A DNA stretch of 64,000 nucleotides from NCBI GenBank assembly GCA_015039365.1, contig WION01000043.1:62001-126000 (forward strand). Direction: 5' to 3'. Made by a program: the position numbers and the translations under genes. The stretch comes from Amanita rubescens (lineage: Eukaryota; Basidiomycota; Agaricomycetes; Agaricales; Amanitaceae). The notes below the pieces were generated by a model, which was not told where the DNA came from, did not search any database, and saw nothing but the letters and a program-made list of their open reading frames with translations. Below are positions 23,811 to 36,988 of the stretch, piece after piece (position 1 is the stretch's first letter; every line of letters begins with the position of its first letter).

Positions 23811-24240
23811 TAGTTTGGCGGTCTAGGCGATTTGACTTGTCGATGGCAAATTCCTGGTGTGCGCTTGACGATATGATGTGACCGGCGCGTCAACAAACAC
23901 GTGGCCATTTCACGAATCGTGAGAACGTGTCGGACTTTGAAAACTCTGTATCTCGACCGGAGCTGATCCAAGAAACTCAGCTCCGCTTGCTTCCGATTGG
24001 CCCGATGTAAGTAGACAGCTGTAAGGTAGTCATCCTGTTCGACTTGGATCAAAATCCACCCGGCATCGCTTATATCCTAAACATCTTGAATTACTATATA
24101 ATGAATCTGCATTGTACTCCAGCGAATGGCGTCGTAGAAACGATTGCCGTACATTGGATTTGGCCACCCAAAGTAAATGTGAAAGTAAAAATGGTCGCGC
24201 GTTGAAGAAGCTTTCCAACGAATCGATTCCCTGTGCCGTG
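23811..24240. other. intergenic; short element-like repeat
   Basis: The stretch 23965-23998 (aactcagctccgcttgcttccgattgg) recurs in diverged form at 25773-25801. No gene is supported. Confidence 0.3.
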
Positions 24241-24259
24241 TTGTTCTTCAGATGATGAG

Positions 24260-24900
24260 AGGGATCGATGCATTGCCGGAAAATCAGGCAGGAGCATTAT
24301 TGTCCTCAACACCAGGGGCGTCGTTTGTCGTGGGGTTAGGGTCAGAATGATTGCATTCCGTGAGGGGGCTGCCAGCCATCGCTTCCTTGGCCAGCCTCAT
24401 TTGCTTCTCCTTGTACCGTTTGGCTACCCGGCAGATCTTGGAGCGCAGCTGCATTCGAGTTATTGGGGCAGAGGATGAGGGGTCGAGGCATGGCTGGAAA
24501 GGCACGCCACCGCGCCATCGCTGTGCACCAGGGGTGTCGTTTGTCGTGCGGTTAGAACTGGAATCATTGTAATTCGGGACAGGAGCGTCAAACATCGCGT
24601 TCTCGGCCGTTCTTTTGCTGTTTGGTCGCCGGGGCCTCAGGAGACCTAGAGCACATCCTTCACTTCATCGCTGGATTTAATAGGGCGGAAGATGGATCGA
24701 TGGAGGATAGGTCGGTGGAGGATGGAACGGTTGGTACATGGCTGGATAGGCGGGCGGCTGAAACATCGGTGTTGACACCAAGAGTGTCATTTGTGGTGCG
24801 ATTAGGATCAGAATGACCGGAATGCGTGGCGCCGTCATCCATCGCGTTCTTGGTCATCTCCATTTGCCGCTTGGCCTTCTCCCGCCCGGCGGAGCTTAGA
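24260..24900 (-). repeat. diverged tandem repeat, possibly coding
   Basis: Roughly three diverged units share the phrases caccaggg-gtcgtttgtcgtg-ggttag, cagaatga, catcgc-ttc and gcattcgagtta-tggggc-ga-gatgagg. On the minus strand two open frames (24284-24595, 24660-24863) spell a repeated SDPNxTTNDTxGV motif and a basic helix (KICRVAKRYKEKQMRLAKEA). They may be exons of an unrecognised gene or a decayed repetitive gene. Confidence 0.35.
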
Positions 24901-26088
24901 GTGTAACTTTTTCTTCTCCATTCGAGTTAATGGGGCCAGGGATGAGGTTGATACATCGCTGGAAGTGTGAGTAGCTGTGCCATTGCCGTCAGCCGCAGAG
25001 GTGACATTCGCCATGTGGTAACATCATCCTTAGGAACAGAGTTATCATAATCTGTGAATACAAAGTCATCAACGTGAACATTCCATTCATGAGACAGGTT
25101 GAGTCAAACAAGGGCATGGCGATATGATCGAGCGCGTGGCTCTCCGAGCAGGTGCAATTACGAACGGATCCAAGAAAACGGTCTGGGACCACAGGGATAG
25201 TTCAGCAGGTCTGCTTCAGCAGTTACACCCTCATCCCACTGCTCGAAACAGGCACTTCTGAGCGTGCTATACATTGTTGAAGAAAAAAAATAAAAGGCAC
25301 AACGATCACCGTTAGCTCCCATGATATGCTCTCAACCGGGATATACAGCAGCCGTAACCTGTTGCCCATACTATATATGTAGCCAACGGTTCAGCGGAGG
25401 CGTCACAAGATGCAAACGCGAGTGGTTCGAAAAAGAACCGGCGTGGGGACTGTGACGTCCTGACCGTGACCATGGCATCTGAGTCATTGTCGCTGCGATG
25501 GCCGCATGCATGGGCGGCATTGCTGGCTGAGCAGTTGAATATCGCCAAACTTCCTGAGAGAACCGAAATTTGGGAGCGATAAAAAGCATGTGGCCATAGA
25601 AGGCTGCTGTATTTGGTGTCGCAAAAGGCCGCGGCGCCTTGTGTGACGTGGTGGCTTAGTCGTAATAAAGTTAGTTGGGATGGTACTGGTGGGTATCGTC
25701 GAGGGAGGTATCAAAGCATTGCAAAACAAAACAAGCGTAGCCGGCTGGAGCCGGCTCTGAGCCGAAGCCGAGAATTCAGCTCCGCTCATCTTCCGATTGG
25801 CTCAGCAAAATCGGCTTCATGCCGACAGGGCAAACACCTTTTAGAGACAGAATCGCTTCTTTCCGATCCAATGAATCAATTCATGATCTCGATTTTTCGA
25901 TTGCGAGTGTGTCTTTGATACCTTAATACTGGACTTTTACTTCCAACGCAAGTTCTGCAGAATACAACCATGGATTCAAATTTCCGATCCAAAACAAGCC
26001 AGTCTGTTACATTTTACGTTTTTTATATTCCTTAACCTGTCCCGACAGAATTTGCCATCTATCCTCTGCAGATACAACTACCGTGCCT
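24901..26088. other. intergenic, nothing supported
   Basis: Open frames here have no recognisable domains. A GC-rich block at 25735-25830 contains repeated gccggct/gagccg motifs and the short repeat shared with 23965, suggesting remains of a small transposable element. Confidence 0.3.
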
Positions 26089-26968
26089 TTACACATACTG
26101 GATCGTGACACCGTTCGAGTTCTCGGTGACGCTGGTAAGGACCTTGTTTTTCTGTTCGATGTCGATGATGGTGGCACCGTTGGGAGTGATTTGCGAACCA
26201 GTGGAGGTGGTGGCATAGGCATTTGTAAAGGCCACAGTGCCAAAGTTGCAGAAAGGAACAAGCCGACCGCCCTGCGAGTAGTCCTCAACGATCCACTCTG
26301 CATTCTGTTCGCAAAGTGCGTGAGAAGATGAAAGTTGCTGAGATACTTGTTGACCGTTGGTCAAATTCTCGATCACAGCTGTACCACTCGTTGTGGAGGA
26401 GGCGGTGACCGTGAGCTTGATGACGTCGCCGGAGTTGATGGCAATGTTGTTGAAGTTGTGGGCGAAGTCAGGGTACCACTCATACCAAGCTAATCCAGCA
26501 ATGCGTTGATGAGCAGGAGCTTATTTAACATGTGACATTTAACTTACCCTGATATGAGACGGCGCCATTCTGATAGGTGAAGTCAATTCCGGTCTGAAGG
26601 ATAGCGTTAACGCATGTGTCGCCGTCGATACCGACCCAGGCCGACGCCGAACCGTCGGGGGAACTGGGGGTCGAGACGGTGAAGGTCCCGGTGACAGCCG
26701 TGAATGTGCCCTACCGAGATGAAATGAGGTAAGCAACTGTTTTTAAATTCATAGCTCAGTGAACGTAACGAACGGAGGGGTAGGTATCCCAGACAGCGCC
26801 AGCCCAGTTAGAACTGTACACCACATTGGAAGTGTTCGTTACGCTGCTAGCAAGATGCTCCAAGGGCTCGGTCTTGCGACGAGCAACGCGAGACTCGGTG
26901 GGAGTAGATGGAGCTGCCAAAGCAGCAGCGGCGAGCAGGACGCTAACAAGCAAGGAGGTAAAGACCAT
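26089..26968 (-). CDS. glutamic peptidase G1 (eqolisin), secreted
   Basis: Three minus-strand exons (26968-26774, 26710-26548, 26489-26089) give 252 residues. The start Met is followed by a signal peptide (VFTSLLVSVLLAAAALA) and a short basic propeptide (RVARRK). The mature domain begins near VYSSNWAGAVW, the hallmark of the family. The catalytic Gln lies in ILQTGIDF and the catalytic Glu in NAEWIVED; both are present. WVGIDGDTC and the GWYEWYP-like segment also fit. The length is normal for the family. The enzyme should be an acid-active secreted endopeptidase, as in Aspergillus and Scytalidium. An upstream Met 21 residues earlier is possible but would bury the signal peptide. Confidence 0.9.
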
Positions 26969-28980
26969 TATAAACGAGATATAACGAGGCGTAGAACTCT
27001 GTGGAGGAGATCTGGCTTGCAAAAAGAACATTCAACGTCTTTATACCTGCAACATTGGCCACCAGGCGATCCTCGTGTGAGCAGGAAGCAACCCCCCATG
27101 CGGCTTCCCCCCATGACCTTGATGGATGACCGAATTTTTAGACAATTGAACCTACGTTCCGCGATTGTAAGCAGCATATTCGTTGACACCTATCTCAACA
27201 CCTTCATCCTTTTTTGGTGCGTACCGTATGGTTTCTATATTCGCGGATCTTGATGGTAGCGATTTAAAATAGCCACCAATCAGCTTTTGCGGATAAGCTA
27301 GCAAGCGATGTTCATGACGGCCACGGATTCGGTAAGTTGTTTTTGAATGCGGCATACAACTTGCATTAACTGACTGAGACGTCGGGAGAACTGGAAAGAG
27401 AATGAATTCAAGGACCATTGCGAGCGAGTGTGGCAAGTCAAAGATCGGCGCTGTCAGCAGGTGACTCTGGGTGATCTCCATCACAGATATAGACCGGGTA
27501 ACACAAGGACATCGAAATGCCGTCCTTATTGCGCACTCTTAGCGGGGATAAAAAGATATCGGCTCCGTGGGTTGGATGAATGCTTTCAGCGGTGGGGAAT
27601 GAGTAACTATGTGAGAGTCATTTTAAGGTTTATGACAAGTTGTTATTCAATACCATTCATCGTTTGGGTTGTAAATTCGCAAGGGCACAAGTCCGCCAGG
27701 TTATTTTTGGAGCTTCAGCGTGAGTACTTGACTTGTTACAGCATAATGTCTTACCTTCTCCAGTATGATAGCATAACCGTCTGGTTCAAACACAGGAAGT
27801 TTCGAGGGAAATTACCCTCCAATATAGGTGATTTGTATTAATAAACAAAGAATCACCTACTAGCACAAAGCCGGATTTTTGGTGTTCCGGTAATATGGAC
27901 ATGATGTACGATCCACGTCGTCTAGTGGTGTGAGAACTTGACGGGACCACCAGATGTCAGGAAATAGGCACATGAGATCATACTGTGCCTGTGGCGATGC
28001 ATGCTTCTCTAGGCTTCTTCACATGAAAAATCAGCAGGATCCCATCACGCGACCATAACTCCATTGAGCACTCATATCTCTTCCCTTTGAAAAGAAGAGG
28101 CACGGGCTTCCTCGATATCCGGTATATCTTTTTCACTCGGCTCTTGTTGTCATGAACTGGGATACAAGTCGTTTTACGATTATTTTTAACAAAAATCAAC
28201 TAATGATAAAGCTAGACTGTCATTCAAAACGGTGGTTAGTGGCTGCATTACAAATTTATGTTGGTCTACGTACCTGATATGTGTCACATTTCTCGGATAC
28301 AAGTATTGCTGTGCACGAGGCAGGAATCGAGCCATTTCTGACAGCAACGTTGATGGAATATTCCATGGAACGGGGATAGGTCACTTGGTTAGACTGACCT
28401 CCCGTCCTTGTCCAGTATCTTTTGAATGGCGACAGAAGATGATGCGATGATCGTTGCAGGAGCTGAAGTAGAGGTAGTAGCGGTAGAAGCGAAGGGCGTA
28501 GGGGTGGACGTACCGCCCCATGATCGACAGCAGCAGTTGTGCCTGTTGAAACCCAATGAAGATAGGTTCTGACGTCTACCGGCACTGTCCAACAATTCTC
28601 ACACAATCCATCGGTTTCCTTTTTTGAATCCGTCGCTGTCCGGTTCGTTCCTTATGCAGCTCCTTTACCCCGTCTACGCACGCACGACATGTACCTAGCC
28701 AAACGAATGCAATAGAAATTGCTTGACCTTGACGAAATGTCGATATACATCGCTAACCATACTGTTTTGACGAAACAAACAGCCAAATCCGCCATAGATA
28801 TAGGTAAGAGTTCACACGCCCAAACCCTTTCCGATCGATCAAAGTCGGCTAGAAGGTATGAGCGTAATGCGTCTATATCTACTGGTCGTTAACCTGTAGA
28901 TAGGATCGAATACATTGGTTAAACCATCCAGTGCCTATAAGTGACGGTACCCAATAGTTCCAGCTCACCCTGCTCGTACT
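26969..28980. other. intergenic, nothing supported
   Basis: About 2 kb between the peptidase and the transposon region. Open frames (27428-27841 plus; 28256-28606 minus) lack recognisable domains or consistent splice sites. The left end of the Tnp2 transposon probably lies in this stretch, but I could not identify its terminal repeat. Confidence 0.3.
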
Positions 28981-31900
28981 ATGCAAGGCCTGGAGTTTGT
29001 TGATCGCAAAGGCAAAAACCGTTGCAACTGCACTCGGCGTTGCAATGGAGAAAAATGGGTGTCATATAACACTTACCTATCTCACAAAAAATATCGTGAC
29101 GCAGACAAGGAGGCCCACTTTTCCGCGTTTGTCCAACAATTCGGCACAGCTAATCCCATGCCTACTACAAAAAGGCGCAAAAAGGCACGTTCCTCCTGTT
29201 CTGACATTCATTTAAATTTACGATACTAGGTACACCCTTCCCATGCTACAACTATCTTTAACGAAGCCTCCGAGCCGCACGCGTCCGGTTCGTCAGAAAC
29301 GCGACCTCCCCATTCTGACACGCTGGACCTGGACATGCACGCGTCCGATTCAGAGATACACACGCCGGACCAAGAGACACACGCGTCTGATCCAGAAATG
29401 GACGTGCTGGACCAAGAGACACACGCGCTGGACCCAGAAGCGCCGAACTTATCAGGCCTACCGCCCGTTGACCAAATTCTCGAACCTGGATCGCTTTCGG
29501 CCGCAGGACAGCAGGATGCTTGGCAATACAGGTCGGGGGGCTCAGGCGGCATGTCTGAAGATGAAGGAGAGCAAGAGCTAGAAGAAGATGTGTCCTTGGA
29601 CTTGAACAATGCAGAAGACGACCTATTACCGGACTCGGACAACGAAGAGTTTCACTCAAAATTCACGGACCGGCAGCGATCATCGAATATCAAGTTAGCG
29701 TTGCGACAGAAGCTTATCGCATCGATACGAAATGCTCGACTTAATGACGATATGGATGCCAACATGATAGCCGCCTTGCAAAATCCCCCGCACACACCTC
29801 CGGATATCGATCAATTGACAAAGTTGTCCATTAGCCTTTACCTGAGCATGTACAATGGGTCAGAGGCAATGTACAAAGGTGTTATGGGTTCGCTCTCACA
29901 ATTCAACAAGATCGAGATTCATTCCCTCCACGACGTAAAGAAAACCATTCGGAAACTGACAGGGGTACTAGCAATCGAGACAGATATGTGTATCAATAGC
30001 TGTCTCGCGTATACAGGACCTTTCTCATCCCTCCAAGCTTGCCCACATTGTGCTGAGCCACGCTATCACGAAGAGTCTGTGTCACGAAAACGCGTTCCAC
30101 GTCAAACATTCTCCACCATACCACTGGGACCACAGCTTCAGGCCCTCTACAGGTCACCCGAAAGTGCAGATCGTATGCATTACCGCGCCCGCAAAACTCG
30201 GGATATCTTGGAACAATTGGCGCGTAATGAAGGAAACATCGACGTGTACGAGGATGTATATCACGGTGAAGACTACTTGGCAGCTGTTGGGCGAGGCGAT
30301 ATTGGCGAAGACGACATTGTCTGTATGTTTTCACTCGATGGGGCTCAGCTTTACCGCGACAAGGCGTCAGACTGCTGGTTTTTTATATGGGTAAATCTCA
30401 ATCTTCCCCCGGAAATACGATACAAAAAGATATATGTTATACCTGCCGGTTTTGTCCCTGGACCGAATAAACCCATAGACATCGAATCATTCCTCCTCCC
30501 GAGCTTTCGTCACTTTTCGGCCCTTCAGAAGAATGGCCTCAAGATATGGGATGCACGTCGACAAGAAGAATATCTGGCGTACCCTTACTGGCTATTCGGA
30601 ACGGCTGACACGCTTGGTTTGACCACTCTAAGTGGTCTAGTTGGACATGGAGGACGTTTGGGGTGCCGTCACTTCTGTGGATTTCCGGGGAGACGGAAGG
30701 GAGGACAACCGAGATACTATCCTGCTGCCTTGAAGCCGAACGACTATGACCTTCCGAATAGCTCTCACCCGGATGTTGACGTTGATAATCTGCCACCTCC
30801 GAGTCGTTCAAGATATGCTCAAGCCCTCTCCATGCTTATGACAGCGACGACTGATGCAAATTATGAACGTCTCCGCCTTGAAACGGGTATTGCGCGTCCC
30901 AGCATTATCCTCGGGCTGCAACCCAATAGAACTCTATCCGTTCCACGGTGTTTCACTCCCGATACGATGCACCTTGCATGCCTCAATGTTCCTCAACACC
31001 TGGTGCAGATTTGGCGAAATACTCTAAAGCCGCGCATCGATAACAATTACCCCTTTATTGTTCTGCATTCAGATGACGTGTGGAAAAATCACGGTGCTCT
31101 AGTCGCATCCGCAAGGCCATATTTGCCAGGATCGTTCAATCGAACCCCTCGGAACCCGGCTGAGAAGGTTAACTCGGGTTACAAGGCATGGGAATTCAAT
31201 CTCTACTTTTATGTCCTTGGCCCAGCAGTTTTCCGGCTCGTGCTCCCTCACTACTTGTGGACTCACTTTTGTCAGCTTGTTTGTGGAATCCGAATAATTT
31301 TTCAAAGACGAATCACCAGCAATCAAATCACTAAAGCTCACGAGATGTTGATCAAATGGGGTAAAGAATTCGAGGAATATTATTATCAACGAGACCACAA
31401 ACTTCTACATCTGGTGCGACCCTCAACTCATGCTGTCCATCATCTAGCCTTGGAAACGGTCCGATGTGGCCCACTGAACCTTGTAGCGCAGTGGGTGTTA
31501 GAGGACACAGTGGGCAATATAGGTCGCGAGGTACACCAGCATTCCAATCCATTTGCCAACCTCACACAGCGGGGCCTCCTTCGCGCTCAAACAAATGCGC
31601 TCATGTCGCTAGTCCCTGAGTTAAATGAGTTGAAATTGAAACCTGGCAAGAGCGGCAAGGCAAAAAACCCATTTGCCCCATTGGGCGATGGCTTTGTTCT
31701 CTTGGCCGCTCGCGAAAAATATCACGATTCAATACCACCTGCGGAAAAGACAGCTATCCTACGTTATCGATTGCGTTATCTGTCAAAGCATCCTTTGCCT
31801 CCACAGCCTCCACAGCCTCCACAAGACGAGCTAATGATAAGGAAATGGGCACGTCTACGGCTCCCAAATGGTCAAAAGGCCCGCTGTGCGTGGAAAGAGC

Positions 31901-32379
31901 AGGCTACTAGTGAAAAACGACCAAATTTCAGGAACTCACGGAATATCAAGGTAGGATCCGGTTATTCATCTGTTGTTTAAGCTAAACAAAGCTAGTTTAT
32001 TGATGAACGGGGGAAGAAGACTTATTTTGCTGAAGTCATGTATTATTTGCAGATTTTGGTTGGCAACATCGAACTAGCAGCCGCCATGGTCTGTCCCTAC
32101 AGGAACCCACCGCTGAACTCTGAACTGCTTCGTGATTCCCATGGAACACTCCACGTATGCCAGCGTCAAGAGAACACATTTTATGTCATTGACATCAAAT
32201 CAATCCAATCAGTTGTCGCCATGATACCGTTTCCTTTGAAAAAAGAAGAGGAAGATGTACCAGCAATCAAAGATAGTTACAAAAACACTTTTTACGTCGG
32301 GGAGAAGCCGTTCTTCGAGCTCACAATCGAAGGGAATGATGACAATGGCAGTGACTCCGATGAAGAAGATAGGGACTGA
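28981..32379 (+). CDS. Tnp2-family transposase (CACTA-like)
   Basis: The first exon (28981 to about 29190) encodes a short zinc-binding leader with CNCTRRCNGEKWVSYNTYLS. The large exon begins at 29230 or later and runs to 31950. A 45-bp intron follows, and the last exon is 31996-32379. The N-terminal part is acidic with repeated Asp/Glu/Ser. The transposase core has CPHCAEPRY, FSLDGAQLYRDKASDCWFF, the YVIPAGFVPGP segment, HGGRLGCRHFCGFPGR and PDTMHLACLN, all typical of the Tnp2 superfamily in Agaricomycetes. The C-terminal exon (FYVIDIKSIQSVVAMIPFPL) is also typical. The donor of the first intron is uncertain because the phases do not match cleanly, so the leader may be frameshifted. The main frame is fully open, so the element may be recent. 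Confidence 0.8.
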
Positions 32380-32490
32380 CGGTACGTCTCTGACGTATTT
32401 ACGTGTGCTCATCGTCTCAGCAATTTACGTGTATCACCAACACTCTCCAGTGCCCATAACCCACCCACGAGCTTGACCCGTCCATGAAAC

Positions 32491-33675
32491 ATGCTCCCTG
32501 AATTTCAAACAGTCCTTTCATACTTTCAAGCGCAGGCCGACATCCTCCAACACGATTATGGGGACATACTCAGAACGGAGATGCGACAATTAGTAGATGA
32601 ATTCATCGACGCTGCCACCAATTTGTGTCAAAAAATATCACCAAAGAGCCCGGCCTCATCGGAGTCCGGTGAGTCTCAGTCAACATCAGTGGAAACGCAG
32701 ATGGGAACGGAAAGTGAACTGGAATCATTGCCGGAAGTTGTCATGGAGTTTCATCGTTGGGCACAGGGTCCCCCCCCGTCATGGTTGCAGGAATTCGAAC
32801 AGTTTCGTTCAAAGACACGGCGCACCACCGAGGCAGATACAGAATCCATCACCGAACCTGACACCGAATTTGAACGGCTTCTTCATTCAAAGACACGCCA
32901 GCCTGCAACAGACTCATCCGTCACCGAAGCAGATACAGAATCTGTCACCGAACCAGACACCGAGTTTGAACGGCTTCTTCACCCAAAGACACGCCGGCAG
33001 GCTGCGACGACAGACTCATCCATCACCGAGACAGATACAGAGTCCATCACCGAACCAGACACCGAATTTGAACGGCTTCTCCGTTCAAAGACACAGCCGA
33101 GGGAAGAGTCCATTACCGAACCAGACACCGAATCCGAGCGGCTTCTTCGTTCAAAGACACAGCCGAGGGAAGAGTCCATCACGGAGTCGGATACAGAGTC
33201 TGTCACCGAACCAGACACTGAACCTGAATGGCATCTTCGTCCAAAGACACAGCTGGGGGCAGAGTCCGTCAATGAACCAGACACCAACTCGGCATTCAAG
33301 GACTTTCGCCCAAATACGCAGCCCAGGACAGAGACGACCAACCCGGACTACTATTCACTGTATAGAGCAGCACCAGCCGAATTTACCACTACAATCATGC
33401 AATTAATCGATCAATTATACGACCTACATAGTAGTGCCTCCAGAACGGTGCGAGAACTCCGCGCTCTTGCAAGTGGAGCAGAGTTCTGTTGCGTCATGTT
33501 TCTTTTCATGCTCGTTTTCATTCGAATAAACGGTCAAAACACTTGTGGCCCCGAAAACGAAGGTGATTTCAGCCAGGTCATCAAGTTATCTGCAAGACGG
33601 CTGTTTGAGGCTCTAGACCGCTTACAAGCATTCGTTGCAGTAGGTTTTTCATTTCTCAACACGTCAATAACGTGA
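32491..33675 (+). CDS. transposon accessory protein with tandem repeats
   Basis: An open frame of 394 residues starts 111 bp after the Tnp2 stop. The N-terminal 60 residues are helical (SYFQAQADILQHDYGDILRT). The middle consists of about seven repeats of the type ESITEPDTEFERLLxSKT (33000-33280 nearly identical). A hydrophobic segment (CVMFLFMLVFIRI) follows near residue 335. The frame may continue through a further exon to 33926 (DEFVVEDVKMGEADEDVES), but no phase-consistent junction was found. Its position suggests it belongs to the Tnp2 element. Function unknown. Confidence 0.5.
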   Translation: MLPEFQTVLSYFQAQADILQHDYGDILRTEMRQLVDEFIDAATNLCQKISPKSPASSESGESQSTSVETQMGTESELESLPEVVMEFHRWAQGPPPSWLQEFEQFRSKTRRTTEADTESITEPDTEFERLLHSKTRQPATDSSVTEADTESVTEPDTEFERLLHPKTRRQAATTDSSITETDTESITEPDTEFERLLRSKTQPREESITEPDTESERLLRSKTQPREESITESDTESVTEPDTEPEWHLRPKTQLGAESVNEPDTNSAFKDFRPNTQPRTETTNPDYYSLYRAAPAEFTTTIMQLIDQLYDLHSSASRTVRELRALASGAEFCCVMFLFMLVFIRINGQNTCGPENEGDFSQVIKLSARRLFEALDRLQAFVAVGFSFLNTSIT

Positions 33676-33926
33676 TAATTGACTCGATAAACTTCAGGAT
33701 CTGTAACTACAGCTATATTGCGTGGTCTTGCGTGGTCACATTTGCAACTTTAACTTGTCATCTTGCATGTTCTTGTTTGTATGATCTATTGATTGGTGAA
33801 GATGACGAAATGGATGAGTTTGTAGTTGAAGACGTCAAGATGGGAGAGGCAGATGAAGATGTTGAATCTCGAAATGGACAGGTTGATGAAGCCGCTGGGA
33901 TGGGAAACAATAAAGATGATATCTAA

Positions 33927-34341
33927 ATGCCCATTCTTTTTTTTGATACTGATATACTGACATATTGTATTGCTGTTCCATTACACTATACATACTAAGT
34001 GACTATGTTTCTTGCACAAAGAATCCTCGGACGTGTTACAGCCGGACGCGTGATCTAATTATATCTAATCATGTCAATTACTTAGTATTTGGAGGGATTT
34101 AGTCGGGTGCCGGCCTAAACTGGTTTGGTGGCAGGGACCAAGTTCCTCGTTTAGTTTAGGTAGCACTGGCAGGGACCTTGCCCCTGGGCCAAAGAGAGTG
34201 TAAAGAGAACACAAAGAGAGCGTAAAGAGAGGACCGAATATATTTGTTTGGTCAGATCTATTTTTAACCATTTCTTCTGCCCCTGTACATATACCTCCGA
34301 TACCTCGTATACCACGCTCTCGTTCACTCGCTCGTTTCGCC
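33927..34341. other. spacer between transposon genes
   Basis: Contains a purine-rich run with repeated aaagagag motifs (34190-34235) and the presumed promoter of the next gene. No gene seen. Confidence 0.3.
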
Positions 34342-36988
34342 ATGGCCTTTTTTGATGATCACACTCAAGATTATGAACCTGAATCACCTGTATTAAATGA
34401 GCTCGAAGCTCCTGCACTGAATGGAAATTTTTCGCAACAGCCATACACCGTATATAATGCCAATATCCCAGTATTCTCTGCTGAATCACAGGTAAAGCAA
34501 TCTCCTTCGTAGAATTTAACTCTTTCACTGATAAAATCAGTACTGTAATGTATATAATAATGCAAACCCCGTATTTTCCAACAACAATTTTCCTCACTTC
34601 CCCTACACGACAAGCGGTCTTCCAACGGCCGTTCCTCTCAACACAGACAGGTCACATATGGCTGGGGCTACTGCCCCTGCAATGAATGCTATGCCAAGTG
34701 CCGCCCAAAATCCAAGCAGGCCTGCCGCACCGCAGAGTCCTGAGTATATGCAGCTCCAAATGGATTATATGATGCTACGGTAAGTTTTCCCTTTATCTGC
34801 TTCAAGTTAGGTTTATTACGCAATCATAGACGCCAAATGCAAGCAATGCAAGCGCAGTTAGCGCAACAGAATAATATTAAGTGCGCATATGACGGTAGTA
34901 CACCAGTTACTAACTTGTCTTCCTCTAGTTTAAATCATACAAATCAGAATAGGTGCGCATTCGATGACTATATGCGCTGTTACTAACCAATCACTTCCTA
35001 ATCTAAGTTATATGAATCAACAGAACGCACAACAGGATATGAAACCGAACGTTTCAGGTTTTCCAACACATCCAGCAACAAGCCATACCGCATTTTTTCA
35101 AAAGCGCGCCGAATTTATCAAGCTGATGTTCCCAAACGCAGAAAAAAAGATAGAATACCTCAAGGGACAACACAAAGACGTCAAATTCTGGACGCGTGAA
35201 TCTTGGAACGAGTGGTTCAGTAAGCAACCACGCAGCAAGGGTCGGGTTAAAGGGGAGATTCCCAAGCACTATCGATTTCTTGAGGACGATGGGGGAAACC
35301 TCATCGACTACGTAATCTATAGCAATATTTGCAAGTACCTGCGCGAAACCATGCGCGAGACGAAGAAGCACATGGAAATACTTCTCGCAGAGTCGTGGGG
35401 TAATGTGGATAAGGAATTGAAGGAAGCAATAATGAATGAGATGACTAACCATTTCCCTTTCTTCGCGTACTGTGCCAGTGGGTGGAAAGTGCACACTTTA
35501 CTCTCAAAGTGGTACTCGCACTGGAGGGGTAAGCGCCGGAATGCAGAGTCAAAGAAAAAACAGGGCGACGATGGTGGCGACAGCGGTGATGAAGAGGACG
35601 AGGAAGAAATTCTTGGCGACGGCTCGCTTGCTGATAACGGCAATGCTTCCATGGCCATCGACGGTGCTTCGCCGAGCCACGGTGCGGCTTCTTTGAGCAA
35701 CAAAGTCACTACCACCGCTTCTCGGAAGCATCCCCGTCAAGCTGAAACTAATTCTTTGACCCCTGCAAAGAAGGCTAAAAAGGCCATCAACCCTATGTAA
35801 AACTCTCAACCCGTTTCATCAATTTACTAACAACTACTTTAGCAGGTCTAAAGGTAAACGAGTTGTAACTACAGCTGGTTCGGCCCCTCCAGTCAACAGC
35901 TCTTCTTTAGCCACGCCCGGCGAATCTTCTCCAGCCACGCCCAGCGAATCTCCTCCAGCCACGCCCAGCGAGTCTCCTCCAGCCACTGACGCACCTCCAA
36001 CTGCACCAAGTCGCCCGAAACCAAGGGCCATATCCAAAAGTACGTTTCCCATGGTGTCAGGCCCTGCTGCACCTCCAACTGACCGTCAGGCACACCCCAA
36101 TCCGAACCTCGCACCAACGATTTGCCTGCTGGGGGAGAACCTGAATCCAATAACGTGCCTCAAGTTCAAGTCCAAAGCGACGACATTTCTACACTGGGGG
36201 AGACTCTCCCGGGTGCGGATGAGCTTCAGGTCAGTGACGCACCTGGTGCTGATGGCGCAGATGCATCTATGACTGGGGCTGAGCCTCAGGCCGACGACAC
36301 GCCTCCGGCTGATGAGGAACCTTCAACCAGACAGGGTGAGGAACCTTCAACCGGACAGGGTGAAGAACCTGAAGCCAACAACGGGCCATCTTCAACTGGA
36401 CCAAGCATAGATGAACCTGGTGACGCACCTCGAGCCCTGTCTCTGAACCCAGCTGAACCTCCCACAGCAGGCTTCTCTCTTGACGTGCCCTTCAACCCAC
36501 TGGGATTGAAGGCTTTGGCTTTGGCTGCATCGACCGTTGCCGCTGAGGGCCTCGGAAAAGTGGATCCTGGTCCTCGATCATCCACGAGTAAGTCGAAGGC
36601 AGCAAAGAAGGCTAATGCCAGCAAGGGTAAACTCAGGGTCCCTCCGAATTCATTTTCTGCCAGGTACGTGATCGTTTCCATGTCATACAATCCATAACAA
36701 CTGTGATAGGAACATGTGTGCGCGGGAATGGCTGGAATCAAACCCGGATGGAAGTGCACAGTCATTTAAGGAGTACTGGAACTCGCTCGGCGACGATGGA
36801 CAAGCGGTATGACGACATTTCCTTTATATTCTTTGTTCTCACAGTTCCTTAACTTGCTAGGGATGGGTTGTAAAGGAATTGAAGCTGAAGGTAACGTATA
36901 TTTTATTGATTTCGTTACAGTTCAAGTTTCTGACTCTAAGATATAGAAAACAAAGAAGGGAAAGAAGAAAGGGGAGGAGGAGCAGTAG
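34342..36988 (+). CDS. uncharacterised protein with low-complexity flanks, next to Tnp2
   Basis: Ten exons (34342-34491, 34541-34779, 34830-34880, 34929-34952, 35008-35796, 35846-36039, 36090-36663, 36710-36806, 36861-36890, 36947-36988) close at 729 residues. The N-terminal 130 residues are Asn/Gln/Pro-rich, ending in a Met/Gln-rich helix (RQMQAMQAQLAQQ). A globular region of about 180 residues follows (FFQKRAEFIKLMFPN, KFWTRESWNEWFSKQ, LRETMRETKKHMEILLAESW, MTNHFPFFAYCASGWKVHTL). Acidic and Lys-rich patches come next, then Pro-rich repeats (ATPSESPP) and repeats of EEPSTGQG. It closes with MCAREWLESNPDGS and a Lys-rich tail. Proteins like this are frequent beside mobile elements in mushroom genomes, but I know no function for them. 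Confidence 0.65.
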
